Source: Cephalotus follicularis (taxonomy: Eukaryota > Streptophyta > Magnoliopsida > Oxalidales > Cephalotaceae). From it: a stretch of DNA of 64,000 nt. Shown one piece after another: positions 22,008 to 33,550 of this stretch (position 1 is its first letter; each line of letters starts with the position of its first letter). The notes below the pieces were generated by a model. That model searched no databases. It was not told where the DNA came from and worked only from the letters and a program-made list of their open reading frames with translations. The position numbers and the translations under genes are program-made. The stretch is taken from assembly GCA_001972305.1 (NCBI GenBank), contig BDDD01001503.1:93678-157677 (forward strand), read 5' to 3'.

Positions 22008-22605
22008 TATCATAAAGCTGTGCAAGCTTCAAAGGTCGATTTATGGCCTAAAGCAAGCATCTAGGAGCTGGAACATACGTTTTGATGAGGCTATTAAGTC
22101 TTTTGGTTTCATTAAAAACGTAGATGAGCCTTGTGTCTACCGGAAACAGGATGAGCCCTGTATTATTTTCTTGGTGCTATACTTGGATGACATTCTACTC
22201 ATTAGGAATGATGTAAGAATGTTGCATTCCGTGAAAATACGGCAAACTCCACTACAGAAGCAGAGTATATAGCAACCTCAGATGCTACAAGAGATGGTGT
22301 TTGGATGCGTAAGTTCATAGATGAACTTAGAGTGGTTCCAAGCATTAGTTGTCCTGTAGTGCTATACTGTGACAATAATGGGGCCGTTGCACAGGCCAAG
22401 GAGCCCAGGTCTCACCAACGGTCCAAACATGTCTTGCGGCGTTATCATTGATCCGAGAGATCTTTGACAGAGGAGACGTTGTTTTAGAGAGGGTTGCCTA
22501 AGAGGAAAATTTAGCAGACCCGCTGCCTAAAGCTCTTTATAGTCAAGCGTCATAATAGTATGATCGGCTTGAACTATAGGGCTTCGTGGCTTGAGGGCCA
22601 AGTGG
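22008..22605 (+). pseudogene. Ty1/copia RT joined to RNase H by internal deletion
   Basis: The first part reads KLCKLQRSIYGLKQASRSWN to VLYLDDILLI, the copia RT with its catalytic LDD box. At about 22220-22230 it jumps into the RNase H region in another frame (STTEAEYIATSDATRDGVW, then LYCDNNGAVAQAKEPRSHQ). The rest of RT and the connection are gone. Stops follow. A polypurine tract (AAGTGGGAGA, about 22600-22609) and the 3' LTR come next, giving + orientation. The 5' part was lost at the CACTA boundary. Confidence 0.8.
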
Positions 22606-22610
22606 GAGAT

Positions 22611-23774
22611 TGTTAGAGAGAATGGGACCTGTCAAACCACTAGGTGTCTAGATGTACTTGTATTCTGCTCATTTTATATACAGTCTTATTCTATTCATGT
22701 TACATTGTACAAATTATATTTTATTGTTGGCATAACTATATATGTTTTATCACATAATTGAAGCTTGTCACTGCTTACATATATGGTGCCCTGTCACATC
22801 AAAGGGTTGGTTGTCGAGCTAAGGGCTATGAGAGCGACTTCCTTATTCCCTGTGACTAAACTGTTCCAAGTCATAGGTTCACTTACGTAGGGCATTTGTG
22901 AACCGGATAGACTTGCCGTGTTATTCTTGCTTTCGTGAATGGGAGGGTGGAGTATCTCATTGCCACTTGGGTTGAACCCTAAAGCTAATACAGAGTACCT
23001 GCTAGGAGCATGTACACTGAATTTGTCTCACCATGGGAATTCTATTTGGATGGTCACATATCCCGTTCCAGTAGAGTTTCCCATATGAGACAGTAGTGTA
23101 TAGACTCTACGAGTCTAGCAAGTTCTTGGTGGACTTGTCTGATCCTTAGACCTGAGCGGCTACTGTACATTGCATAGAGATTGTCTGACTTTGATTTCTG
23201 CCCTACCCAGTTCTTTCGCGGGGTTGGAAAACGGGCAGCTTTTGGGTCTTGCAGGATTTATGTGAATGTAAGTGAGTTCGCAATATGGGATCGTCACACC
23301 TGATGTGAGGGTGATTGGCTCTATAGTATATGTATTCATTATGGACTTTGAAATACCTGGCCATGTTATGACGAGCTGGAATCTAGGGTTTCTGGAAAGG
23401 CTTGTCGATAGTGATGATGGTAGTTACAGATTTATAGATACCGGCATATATAGGGTTGACACATATCCTTACCTTAGGCTGTGATCGGAGCCGAGGATGA
23501 CGAAGGATTATAGTACACGGTAACTATCGTTAGGATAAAGTATCGAATATATCGGAAATGAACTTAATTGTGGAAATTAATCAAGGGATTAATTTACACA
23601 GCTGGAATATGATAGTCATATGTTCAGGGTCTTAAAAGTAGTCAATGACTATTTCTAGTTAGTTTACTTAAGAGCAATGTGTCTTAGTAACAGGCATGGA
23701 TATGGGAATTAGCCAGGACATAGTTTGGCTAGATCTCAATGAGGTCCTTAGCAAGGCAGTGATTCCCGACAACA
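22611..23774 (+). mobile_element. 3' LTR of the deleted copia element
   Basis: It starts TGTTAGAGAG directly after the polypurine tract and probably ends CGACAACA at 23774, since TGTT and AACA are matching inverted termini. The right end is inferred. Open frames within it are short and unlike any family. It lies between the copia pol fragment and a gypsy fragment. Confidence 0.6.
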
Positions 23775-24205
23775 ATATCAAGGGCGTCCAAGCACTAGTT
23801 CACCTTCTACAGTGTGGGGAGACCGAGGCAAACAACCTATGGGTTTAACACCTATCGTGCAGGGCAGAGTGTATGTAATGGCTCACAGAGCTACTGCAGG
23901 ATCTGCCTCAGTCATTGGAGGTATCATTTCTATATCACAGCATATGGCACAGACCCTTATTGATCCAAGTTCATCTTATTCATACATCGCTATGTATTTT
24001 CTATGTCATGTTGAGGTAGCTACTGAGCCTTTATCATTTATAATGAAAGTCAGCACCCCGGTGGCAGAATCTGTATATGCTGAATGGGTGTGCAGGTCTT
24101 GTGCCATAGAGATCATTGACCTTGTATTAATTGCCAATCTTATAGTTTTACCGATGGATGAACTGGATGTAATCCTTGGAATGGATTGGTTATCGGCACA
24201 CTAAG
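23775..24205 (+). pseudogene. Gypsy Gag-protease fragment (RVP_2 type)
   Basis: The frame reads from the Gag tail (WGDRGKQPMG) into ASVIGGIISISQ, then TLIDPSSSYSYIA where the protease active site should be. The usual DSGAS is DPSSS here, so the catalytic Gly-Ala is lost. It continues through VSTPVAESV and ends LDVILGMDWLSAH-stop just before the LTR at 24214. It is probably the older host element into which the LTR element at 24214 inserted. The pol fragment at 31802-33463 may be its far side. Confidence 0.7.
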
Positions 24206-24213
24206 CTCAGCGG

Positions 24214-27212
24214 TGTAACGCCCCGAATTTCATAAATAATTATTATGAAATTGGTGCGTGTACAGTTGTGATAAAATCGATAGAGCCCGGAGTAATAAAA
24301 AGGCATTACGCATTTAAGTCGTAATCGTGTTAGCTAAGACGGCTAATAAAACCTGTTTTTAATGCGCGACAATAAAGCCAAAATGTTCGCATTTTTATTG
24401 CGATTATTTTGGTGGTTGTTCGGATAAATTATGTCGCGATTCGCGGAAAAATCGGGACCCAGACCTTAGTATTTTACCAGAAAATACTAAGGGGGAAGCA
24501 AAAAATAAAATGGAGGGAGAGAGACCACGAGCGCATCACACGCCTGTGTAAAGAAAAGGCAGCGGGCGCTCTGTGCGCCCGCGCCAAAGAGAGAATGAGA
24601 GAGATTGGGAGAGAGAGCGCGCCGAAGCTAGCCATCGGACCGGGAGAGCACGCCGGTCAACCCAGGCACGCCAACGGACGGTAACTCCTCATTGCCCCTT
24701 CTCTTTTCTCTTCTTTTTCTTCTCCTCTGCCGCCACTGTCGCACCTCCTCCCGGCGTTTCCCGGCGCCGTTAGCGTCGCGGATGGCGTAGAAGGCCCGCT
24801 GTACCCATTTCGACCATCGGTGAGGCATGATTCGGCCGGAAATGACTGGAATCAGTTGACTGAGTCGACTCAGCGAGTCGACCCACTGCCGCCTTGGACC
24901 GCGCGTTTAGCACTGAGTCTTGGCGAGTCACGGGCAGGGACGTGTAGGACTGGTGAATGTGGTGTTTTTGGGTGGCGATCGGACCTGTGGAGGTCCGGCG
25001 AGTTGACTCAGTGAGTCACAACTCGCTGCCGGCCGTGGCGGCGTTCGACGCTGATTCCCAGCGAGTCTTGACCAGTTTTGAGTAGACCATTCAATGTGGA
25101 ACCCGTTGATGGGTGATTCACCGCCTGGTTGTGTCGGTCGGAATCCGACCGGCGTTTCGGCGACGAAAATGTTTTGTGTGTCGAACATAACGGAAATGTG
25201 TTGTATGTGCAGTGTGTGAGTGGCAATTGGATTTGGCATTGAGGAACTGGTCAATCGATAAGAACCGGCTTCGGTTCAACGGTTATCGAAAAGGTTCGGC
25301 AATTGAACATGCAGCTCGACTGTACGGTTGTTACTGCTGTAACAGGTAGGGGAAACTATACATGCAAGTTTGAGTTCAATAATATTGTGATGCCATTGAT
25401 GAAATGCATGGTTTGCGGATTGTGAATTGTGTGACTGTGTTAGGGTTACTGTGAGTAGTTAACTTGTTATGCATATCATGCGTAGAATGATTGTGGACTC
25501 TGGATTATGGATTGTGTGACTGTGTTAGGGTTGCTATGAATAGTTAACCCGTCATGCATATTGTGTTTTACAATGATTGTAGATCGGATTGCATGTGTTG
25601 TATGCTTGAACTCTGTTGGTTTTGAGGCGTGTTGAGGGAACCGTGTTTTGGTTCGCTTAACCGTCGATGCTTAGGAAAGAAGCGTCGACGCTTACAGAAA
25701 ACGTCGACACCATGATTCGTTGTATGTGAGAATGGACACGTGTGTCGTTGACGCCTGAGGTTCCTACCTCAGAGCATCGATGCCAAAGGGATGAGACGTT
25801 GATGCGCGAAGTTCTGGTTGAAAGCATTGACACTGAGAGTTAAGCGGCGACGCTTAAGTGACTGGGTTGAACATTAATGCCTATACGGTACATGTTGACG
25901 CGAATAGAGCTCGTTTGCATTTTGAGCATATGTTTGCATTGCATACTGTTTTGGATTGAAATGTCTATAATTGCTAAAGTGTTTATCATTTTAGACAATG
26001 AGATTATGGTGTTGTTATAACCAATATTTTGTATGAAATGTTATATTTCAAAGATTGAAACGAGATTTTAAAGAATTGATACATATTTTGAGTAAATATG
26101 TTTTGGGCAAGAACTTTATTTTATATAAACTACTTGATGACTGTTTTGGAAAGGAATTTTTTGTATACATCTATATGTATGGATATGATTTCAAGAGTTT
26201 ATGAAAATATAGACTACTTGAAACATAATTGACTGGATTGATTGATTGTTGAGCTTTCCTAGCATCACGGGATGGTTAGCCATGTGCTTTCCCAGCTCGG
26301 GGCTGGTTAGTATCATTGATTGATGGATTGTGATGGGAATTCCGCATTAGTTACTAAACACGGTAACCGGGTGCTAAACACAGAGTGGAAGCATCTCTGG
26401 AGTGACTGATTGATTGTTGTGGCGGTTACTAAACGCAGAGCGGAAGTAACCGGGTTGCTAAACACAGAGTGGAAGTGACTGGGTGCTAAACACAGAGTGG
26501 AAGCATCCCCGCATAGAATGTTGTCCGTGGTGACATGATTGATTGACCGTGTTGGTTGTTTGTCTGTTGTGACATGTTTTACTGGATTGTTGGCCCGTCG
26601 AGGCATAATTGATGGTTTGTTCTGTCCTTTGAGGACATGATTGTGACTGGTCCGCTGAGGACATGACCGTGATTGTGTTGGTGTAGCCCTAACGGGTTGC
26701 ACCTGTACTGTGAATATGCATATATAGATACATATATGTATATACTGTTATATATACTGTACTGCATCACTGTGCATTCATACATGACATGCATTATCAT
26801 TGAAACCGAACTGTATTTATACTTAGCCGAGTGAGGACAAAGGCTAATCCCCTACAATTTCAGATTGATTTCAGGTTGATGCAGCGGATTGTTACCGTTG
26901 AGCTCCGTGGAGCAAATGGAGTTTTATGTTGTTTTTACTTTCGAGAAACGTTAATGGATCATTGTAATAAATGAATCGATGTATTGATGAATATTGTTCA
27001 CGCTCCGTTTGAGGGCAGTTAACTTTGATGATGTTTATTGTTGTAGCATGTAGTATGGGATGCATGTTACGTTTTATTTCGGCTTATATTTAAATGCTTC
27101 CGCAAGTTGTTAATGGTTATGGAAAGTTTTAAATTTATGGTAAATTGCATAAGCCGAATTTATATGTTGATTGCCACCACTATATATGTTGTTATGGGAA
27201 CGAGGTGTGACA
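24214..27212 (+). mobile_element. 5' LTR of a large non-autonomous Tekay-like element
   Basis: It begins TGTAACGCCCCGAATTTC and ends GAGGTGTGACA, immediately followed by a tRNA-Met-type primer binding site. Its length is 2999 bp, typical of chromovirus (Tekay) LTRs. It contains an array of GCGTCGACGCTT-type palindromes (about 25650-25900) and tandem CTAAACACAGAGTGGAAG units (about 26360-26510). The second copy at 29941 is very similar but lacks 643 bases equivalent to 24255-24897. Confidence 0.9.
25650..25910 (+). repeat. Palindrome array, GCGTCGACGC type
   Basis: Copies of AGCGTCGACGCTT and decayed forms (CATCGATGC, GTTGATGC, GTCGACAC) occur every 20-40 bases. The equivalent array in the second LTR is at about 30740-31020. 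The same arms occur in the LTR at 36003-36245. No protein is encoded. Confidence 0.75.
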
Positions 27213-27216
27213 GTAG

Positions 27217-27228
27217 TGGTATCAGAGC
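27217..27228 (+). promoter_or_regulatory. Primer binding site
   Basis: TGGTATCAGAGC lies four bases after the LTR end at 27212. It is the standard plant retrotransposon primer site complementary to the 3' end of initiator tRNA-Met, and it fixes the LTR as the 5' one. Confidence 0.9.
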
Positions 27229-29927
27229 ATATATCCATTTATATGCTTAGCTTGGATAAGTTCCTTGGCAATTAACAATTGTTTCCTCGAGATGAACAAT
27301 GACATCTTTCCTTATAGGAAACAAAATAGATGGAAGGAGAAGACGTGGAAGGCCTTGAGCCGCTAATGAAAGTGTTCCTGAGGAAGTAAATGACAGAACG
27401 GACCTTATGAGCCGTAAAGCGGATTACTTCCAGCATCAGACGGCTGCGAATGCTGCAACATGGTGGATATACGTCGATTGTACACACAAGCATAGCCAAG
27501 GCACATGGTTCCTAACCATGTTGCGCGGCATGATGGGAACCGTTTTGGAAGAGCCTGATATGAATGTAGATACCTAGAGTGATGATGTCGATGCCTAAAG
27601 GGTGGTGTTGACGCCAATAGCCCTGTTTTGGTGAAAGTGCCCAGTTTCGCATGGATCTCGATTCCGATTGAGATCAGGCTAATGTTTAAGCCTTCGAAAT
27701 AGTGCCTAAGGCTGCCAAGCAGTCTAGACTTGCCTGAAAGGCTGACCTCAAGAAGGCAGACCTCCCGAAATCCGACGGGATACATCGAATGAAGTGACAG
27801 TGAGGGCTTTGAAGTCCGAAATGGTCAAGTGACCAACCGAATAAGCCGTAATGGCTAAATGGTCGATCGGATGAGCCGAAAGGCATAAGTGTTGTCAGAA
27901 AAGTTTCCGTATCGAATATTGGTTGATCGGAATAGAATATGATGGTCATTGGAATTGGCTAGTGTATCATCATCGATCGTATTGTTATCGATTGTACGTA
28001 TCATTATGGACCGTTGTTGAACGGTTAGTGACCGAATGGGCCGTTGTTGAACGGATAGTGATCGTTTGAATCGTTGTTGAGCGGTTAGTGATTGTATGAA
28101 TCGTCCTTGAGCGGTTAGTGATCAAATGAACTGTTATTGAACGATTAGTGATCGAATGGGTCGTTATTGGTCGGATGGTGATCGAATGGACTGTTATCGA
28201 GTAGATGGGCATTGCATGGATGCTCGAAATAAATTGCGAGTGAACTGATAGGGCGGCCAACTACTTATATGTGCTGGTATGGGACAGTATATATATTTAG
28301 TCGACCGTTAGATGTGAACTACACATGTTGTTAGCATCTGGATTCCTAGTAGAGTGAACGGATATGGACCGTGAATGGCTGTTGGCCGTAACGGGAATGA
28401 ATTGTAAATTGGTATTGACCATAAACGACAGTAGGCCGTAAACGGATACGAATTGTGAATGGATATGGACCGTAAGCGGCTGTTGGCCGTAAACGAATGT
28501 GAAATGTAATGGATAGAGCACAATCATGGATTGATACGGGACGAAAGGCCTCGGATGATGGTATATGGTAGAGTTACTGATGACGTATTGTGTTATGACT
28601 TGTTTAAATGTGAAATGACATTGTCCACATTGCTTATGCTATGTATGCATCTCGCATGATTGATATTTTATATATATCTGCTACACCCTGGCACGCATTC
28701 ATTACATATGTATATTGTACATAGCCATTGGTTGCTGACCTGTTTCATTGAGATGAAGTGGGTCAGGTTCAGGTTCATATGACAGCTATAGTGATTAGTC
28801 AAGACAAGCACATGGTAAGAAATTATATTTCTCCAGCTTATCTTGTATTATATGAATAAAGTAAGGGAACTGATGTTTTGAGGCTTGTTATTGTACATTA
28901 TATGACCTGCCGACTTGTGGCAGTGCGAGAATATAAATGTGTGTTGATGTATTGGACCTGCCGGCATGTGGCAGTGCATCATTTGATCGGTGTATGATAT
29001 TACTGGATATGATCAGACCCATCATTTGAGGTTTTGACGTGATTATCCTTCGCATGTGTATGATATTATTGGATATGATCAAACCCATCATAGAGGGTAT
29101 TGAAATGATTGTCCTTTGCATGCAAACGATATATTTGGATTTAAATTGAGATGTAGTCTGGTGTGGGCGGAGCCCCCAGCATATAGATTGTGATGAGATA
29201 AGGGTTGATCCCCAAATATATAAACTGTGGTTTATCAGGTGTCATGGAGTCCGATAAACGAATACTTCATGCCGAAATTTCGAGAAATATTAAAAGTTTG
29301 ATTTTAATGGATTCATCACTTGAGGTTCTAGAATGATGATTCGGATCTAAATTTTGGGTTGTGGAGGGCTGAGCCCATTTGTGAACTGCAGATTCCTCCT
29401 TCGGGAGTGTGAATATATAAATTGTGTTTTCTTTACAGGGGGCATAGTCCTGTAAACGAATACTTCATGCCCGATTTTTGGGAGATTATAAGAGTTGAAA
29501 TGTATTCAATTGATTATTCCGCTGATGTGATATGATTGATAAAGTGGTAATTGGAGTCATTTGGAGTTGCGGAATAATAATAGGTGATATGTTGGTTATT
29601 GGAGACCCAGTGATATGGATATAGTATGGTTACAGATTGAACGGATACAGATTATACGGTTATGGATTATGCAGTCGTAAACCATATGGTTATGGATCGT
29701 ATGGTTATGAATGGTTTGATGTGGATGAGCTGTGGGCACAAGCCTATCGCTCCAGTTTCTCCGTACATCCGGCGATTAGCAAGATGTATCGAGATCTGAA
29801 GCTCGATATTGGTGGAAGTGTGATGGTAATACCATGGGCTTGGAAAGCCACTTGGAACGAGAGGAAGAAGTGAAGGCATTCTACCTTCACATGTTTAATC
29901 TAGGGAATCTCGGGACGAGATTTCTTT
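27229..29927 (+). other. Non-coding internal region of the large non-autonomous LTR element
   Basis: About 2.7 kb between primer site and polypurine tract holds no gag or pol frame, so the element had to borrow proteins (LARD-like). The only coding trace is [18 protein letters not shown] (about 29748-29803), a scrap of the integrase HHCC region. The remainder is repeat-rich: a 34-bp array at 28007-28205, a longer repeat at 28365-28505, and two copies of a GGGCTGAGCCC-type unit at 29160-29490. The stretch 28660-28925 resembles the distal part of the solo LTR at 4387-10379 (GGGTCAGGT-CAGGT and TGTGGCAG blocks). Confidence 0.65.
28007..28205 (+). repeat. Tandem array, about seven 34-bp units
   Basis: The unit is roughly GAATGGGCCGTTGTTGAACG followed by GWTAGTGATC, with mismatches in every copy. 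It generates Thr/Ser/Ile-rich open frames on the complement that should not be taken as genes. Confidence 0.8.
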
Positions 29928-29940
29928 AAGGAGGGGAGGA
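29928..29940 (+). promoter_or_regulatory. Polypurine tract
   Basis: AAGGAGGGGAGGA abuts the LTR start TGTAACG at 29941. It is the plus-strand priming site of gypsy elements; the same sequence precedes the LTR at 33508. Confidence 0.9.
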
Positions 29941-31801
29941 TGTAACGTCCCGAATTTCATAAATAATTATTATGAAATTGGACCGCGCGTTTAGCACCGA
30001 GTCTTGGCGAGTCACGGGCAGGGACGTATAGGACTGGTGAATGTGGCGTTTTTGGGTGGCGATCGGACCTGTGGAGGTCCGACAAGTTGACTCAGTGAGT
30101 CACAACTCACTGCCGGCCGTGGCGCGGCGTTCGGCGCCGATTCCCGACGAGTCTTGACCGGTTTTGAGTAGACCGTTCAATGTAGAACCCGTTGATGGGT
30201 GTTCACCGCCTGGTTGTGTCGGTCGGAATCCGGCCGGCGTTTCGGCGACGGAAATGTTTTGTGTGTCGAACATAACGAAAATGTGTTGTATGTGCAGTGT
30301 GTGAGTGGCAATTGGATTTGGCATTGAGGAACTGGTCAATCGACAAGAACCAGCTTTGGTTCAACGGTTATCGAAAAGGTTCGGCAATTGAACGTGCAGC
30401 TCGACTGTACGGTTGTTACTGCTGTAACAGGTAGGGGAAACTATACATGCAAGTTTGAGTTCAATAATATTGTAATGCCATTGATGAAATGCATGGTTTG
30501 CGGATTGTGAATTGTGTGACTGTGTTAGGGTTACTGTGAGTAGTTAACCTGTTATGCATATCGTGTCGTAGAATGATTGTGGACTGTGGATTATGGATTG
30601 TGTGACTGTGTTAGGGTTTCCATGAATAGTTAACCCGTCATGCATATTGTGTTTTATAATGATTGTAGATCGGATTGCATGTGTTGTATGCTTGAACTCT
30701 GTTGGTTTTGAGGCGTGTTGAGGGAACCGTGTTTTGGTTCGCTTAACCGTCGACGCTTAAGAAAGAAGCGTCGACGCTATGTATTGTTATACGGAGAATG
30801 AGTCCTGATTCGCGATAGACGTCGACGCCATGATTCGCTGTATGTGAGAATGGACACGTGTGCCGTTGACGCCTGAGGTTCCTACCTCAGAGCATCGACG
30901 GCAAAGGGATGAGATGTTGACGCGCGAAGTTCTGGTTGAAAGCGTTGACACTGAGAGTTAAGCGGCGACGCTTAAGTGACTGAGTTGAACATTAACGCCT
31001 ATACGGTACATGTTGATGCGAATAGAGCTCGTTTGCATTTTGAGCATATGTTTGCATTGCATACTATTTTGGATTGAAATGTCTATAATTGCTAAAGTGT
31101 TTATCATTTTAGACAATGAGATTATGGTTTTGTTATAACCAATATTTTGTATGAAATGTTATATTTCAAAAATTGAAAAGAGATTTCAAAGAATTGATAC
31201 ATATTTTGAGTAAATATGTTTTGGGCAAGTACTTTATTTTATATAAACTACTTGATGACTGTTTTGGAAAGGAATTTTTTGTATACATCTATATGTATGG
31301 ATATGATTTCAAGAGTTTATGAAAATATAGACTACTTGAAACATAATTGACTGGATTGATTGATTGTTGAGCTTTCCTAGCATCATGGGACGGTTAGCCA
31401 TGTGCTTTCCCAGCTCGGGGCCGGTTAGCATCATTGATTGATTGATTGTGATGGGAATTCCGTATTAGTTACTAAACACGGAGTGGAAGTAACTAGGAAT
31501 TTAACATGTGTTGGCTGCTAAACACAGAGTGGAAGCAGCAAGGGTTTCCCGTACGATGGTTACTAAACGCAGAGCGGAAGTAACCGGGCTACTAAACACG
31601 GAGTGGAAGTAGCCAGGGACTCCCACCTTCGGCAGTTACTAAACGAAGAGCGGAAGTAACTGGGTTACTAAACACAGAGTGGAAGTAACCGGGTGCTAAA
31701 CAAAAAGTGGAAGCATCTCTGGAGTGACTGATTGATTGTTGTGGCGGTTACTAAATGCAGAGCGAAAGTAACCGGGTTGCTAAACACAGAGTGGAAGTGA
31801 C
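29941..31801 (+). mobile_element. 3' LTR, internally deleted and truncated
   Basis: It starts TGTAACGTCCCGAATTTC and follows the LTR at 24214 closely. A 643-base segment is missing at the shared tetramer TTGG (29978-29981). It stops inside the CTAAACACAGAGTGGAAG tandem array at 31801, where unrelated gypsy RNase H sequence begins; about 0.7 kb of the 3' end is lost. The tandem array has more units here (about 31460-31800) than in the first LTR. Confidence 0.85.
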
Positions 31802-33463
31802 AGTGTTCGCGCTACGCAAATGGAGGCATTATCTCTATGGCACAAAGTTTGAAGTATATAGCGATCATAAAAGCTTAAAGCACCTGTTTTCCCAAAAGGA
31901 CCTGAATCTAAGGTAGAAAAGATGGATGGAATTGCTAAATGATTATAATTGTGAAATACAGTACCATCTAGGCAAAGCTAATGTAGTGGCAGAAGCCTTG
32001 AGTCGTCGTCTAGCTTGCCTAACAATAGCCAAGATTCAGGCACGTCCATGGTTATTGGAGAGAATCAGAGAAGCTCAAAGTTCAAATGGAATCTTGCTTT
32101 AGGCTATGTTGAATGAACAAGGTGGTTTGAAACCTGAATTCTCTATTCATAGTGATGGATTGATAAGATATCAAGGGAGAATATGTGTTTCTAATAACAC
32201 AGAGCTAAAAGATGAATTGCTATTGTAGAGCCATCGCTCTAGTTTCTCAATGCATTTGGGGAGTAACAAGATGTACCGAGATCTGAAGCTTAATTACTGG
32301 TGGAATAATATGAAGAGAGAGATAGCGGAATATGTTTCTTCCTGTCTAACATGCTAGAAAATCAAGGCATAACACTAGAGGCCTACTGGCCTACTTCAGT
32401 CACTGCCCATTGCTCAATGGAAATGAGAACATGTCACTATAGATTTTGTATCTAGGTTGCCAAGAACAAGGACTAACCGTGATGCCATATGGGTTATCGT
32501 CAATCGCTTTACCAAATCTGCGATCAAGACGACATATTCTCTTGAACGGTTAGCATCATTATTCATGGTGGAGATTGCAAGGATTCATGGAGTACCAATT
32601 AGTGTGGTATCTGACAGAGACACTCGGTTTACATCGCGGTTTTGGAAGAAGCTGCAAACTGCATTTGGTACCCAATTGAGCTTCAGCATAACTTTTCACC
32701 CTCAAACTGATGGCCAGTTCGACTGAACTATTCAGAATATGGAGGACATGCTGTGGGCATGCGTAATGGATTGGGATGGCAGTTGGGATGAACATCTGCA
32801 GTTAGTAGAGTTCTCGTATAATAACAGTTTTCATGCCAGTATTGGAATGACACCATTCGAGGCTCTCTATGGTAGAAAGTGTAGAACTCTAGTTTGTTGG
32901 TTTGAAGTGGGTGAAAAGAGTCTTTTGGGGCCAAAGCTTGTGCAAGAAATGACGAAGAAGGCCAAAATCATAAAAGATAGGCTTCTAACAGCCCAGAGCA
33001 GACAGAAAAGTTATGCAGATCATCGCAGACGAGAGTTGGAATTTTCAGTGGGTGACCATGTTTTCCTTAAGTTTTTTCCATCAAAGGGGATCATGAGGTT
33101 TTGCAAGAAGGGGAAACTAGCTCCTTGGTTTATTGGACCCTTCGAGATCCTTGAAAAAATAGGTGTAGTGGCCTACAAACTTGCTCTACCACCTAGCTTA
33201 TCGGATGTGCATAATGTCTTTCATGTCTCAATGCTCAAGAAATATCATCCAGATCCTTCCCACGTGCTTCAATTTGAGCTGTTAGAGCTAAGGACGGATA
33301 TGAGCTATGAAGAAAGGCCTATCCAGATCGTTGATGGCCGAATTAAGCAGCTACGAAACAAGATTATCCCATTGGTAAAAGTATTATGGCAACATCATGG
33401 ACTTGAAGATGCCACTTGGGAGCATGAGGAAGAAATGAAAGCCTTGTACCCTCACATATTCTA
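31802..33463 (+). pseudogene. Gypsy (Tekay/chromovirus) RNase H, integrase and chromodomain, degraded
   Basis: The frame opens in RNase H ([20 protein letters not shown], then YHLGKANVVAEALSRR). It passes the integrase zinc finger ([17 protein letters not shown]), the core with TIDFVS and VSDRDTRF, and the GPF-type C-terminal module (FIGPFEILEKIG). It ends with a chromodomain-like tail (PIQIVDGRIKQLRNK, LEDATWEHEEEM) to a stop at 33463. In live chromoviruses the chromodomain steers integration to heterochromatin. Several in-frame stops occur (about 31915, 32100, 32226, 32355, 32727). The third catalytic position is GQFD-stop where GQSER is usual, so Glu has become Asp next to a stop. RT is absent. 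Confidence 0.85.
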
Positions 33464-33494
33464 ACCTTAAGGAATCTCGAGACAAGATTTCTTT

Positions 33495-33507
33495 AAGGAG
33501 GGGAGGA
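33495..33507 (+). promoter_or_regulatory. Polypurine tract
   Basis: AAGGAGGGGAGGA lies immediately before the LTR starting TGTAATGCCCC at 33508, identical to the tract at 29928-29940. Confidence 0.9.
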
Positions 33508-33550
33508 TGTAATGCCCCAAAATGTGTAAATAATTGTTGTAATATATGGC

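Noticed and set aside
26313-28527. Ser/Thr/His-rich open frames on the complement
   Set aside because: By-products of the tandem arrays at 26360-26510, 28007-28205 and 28365-28505.
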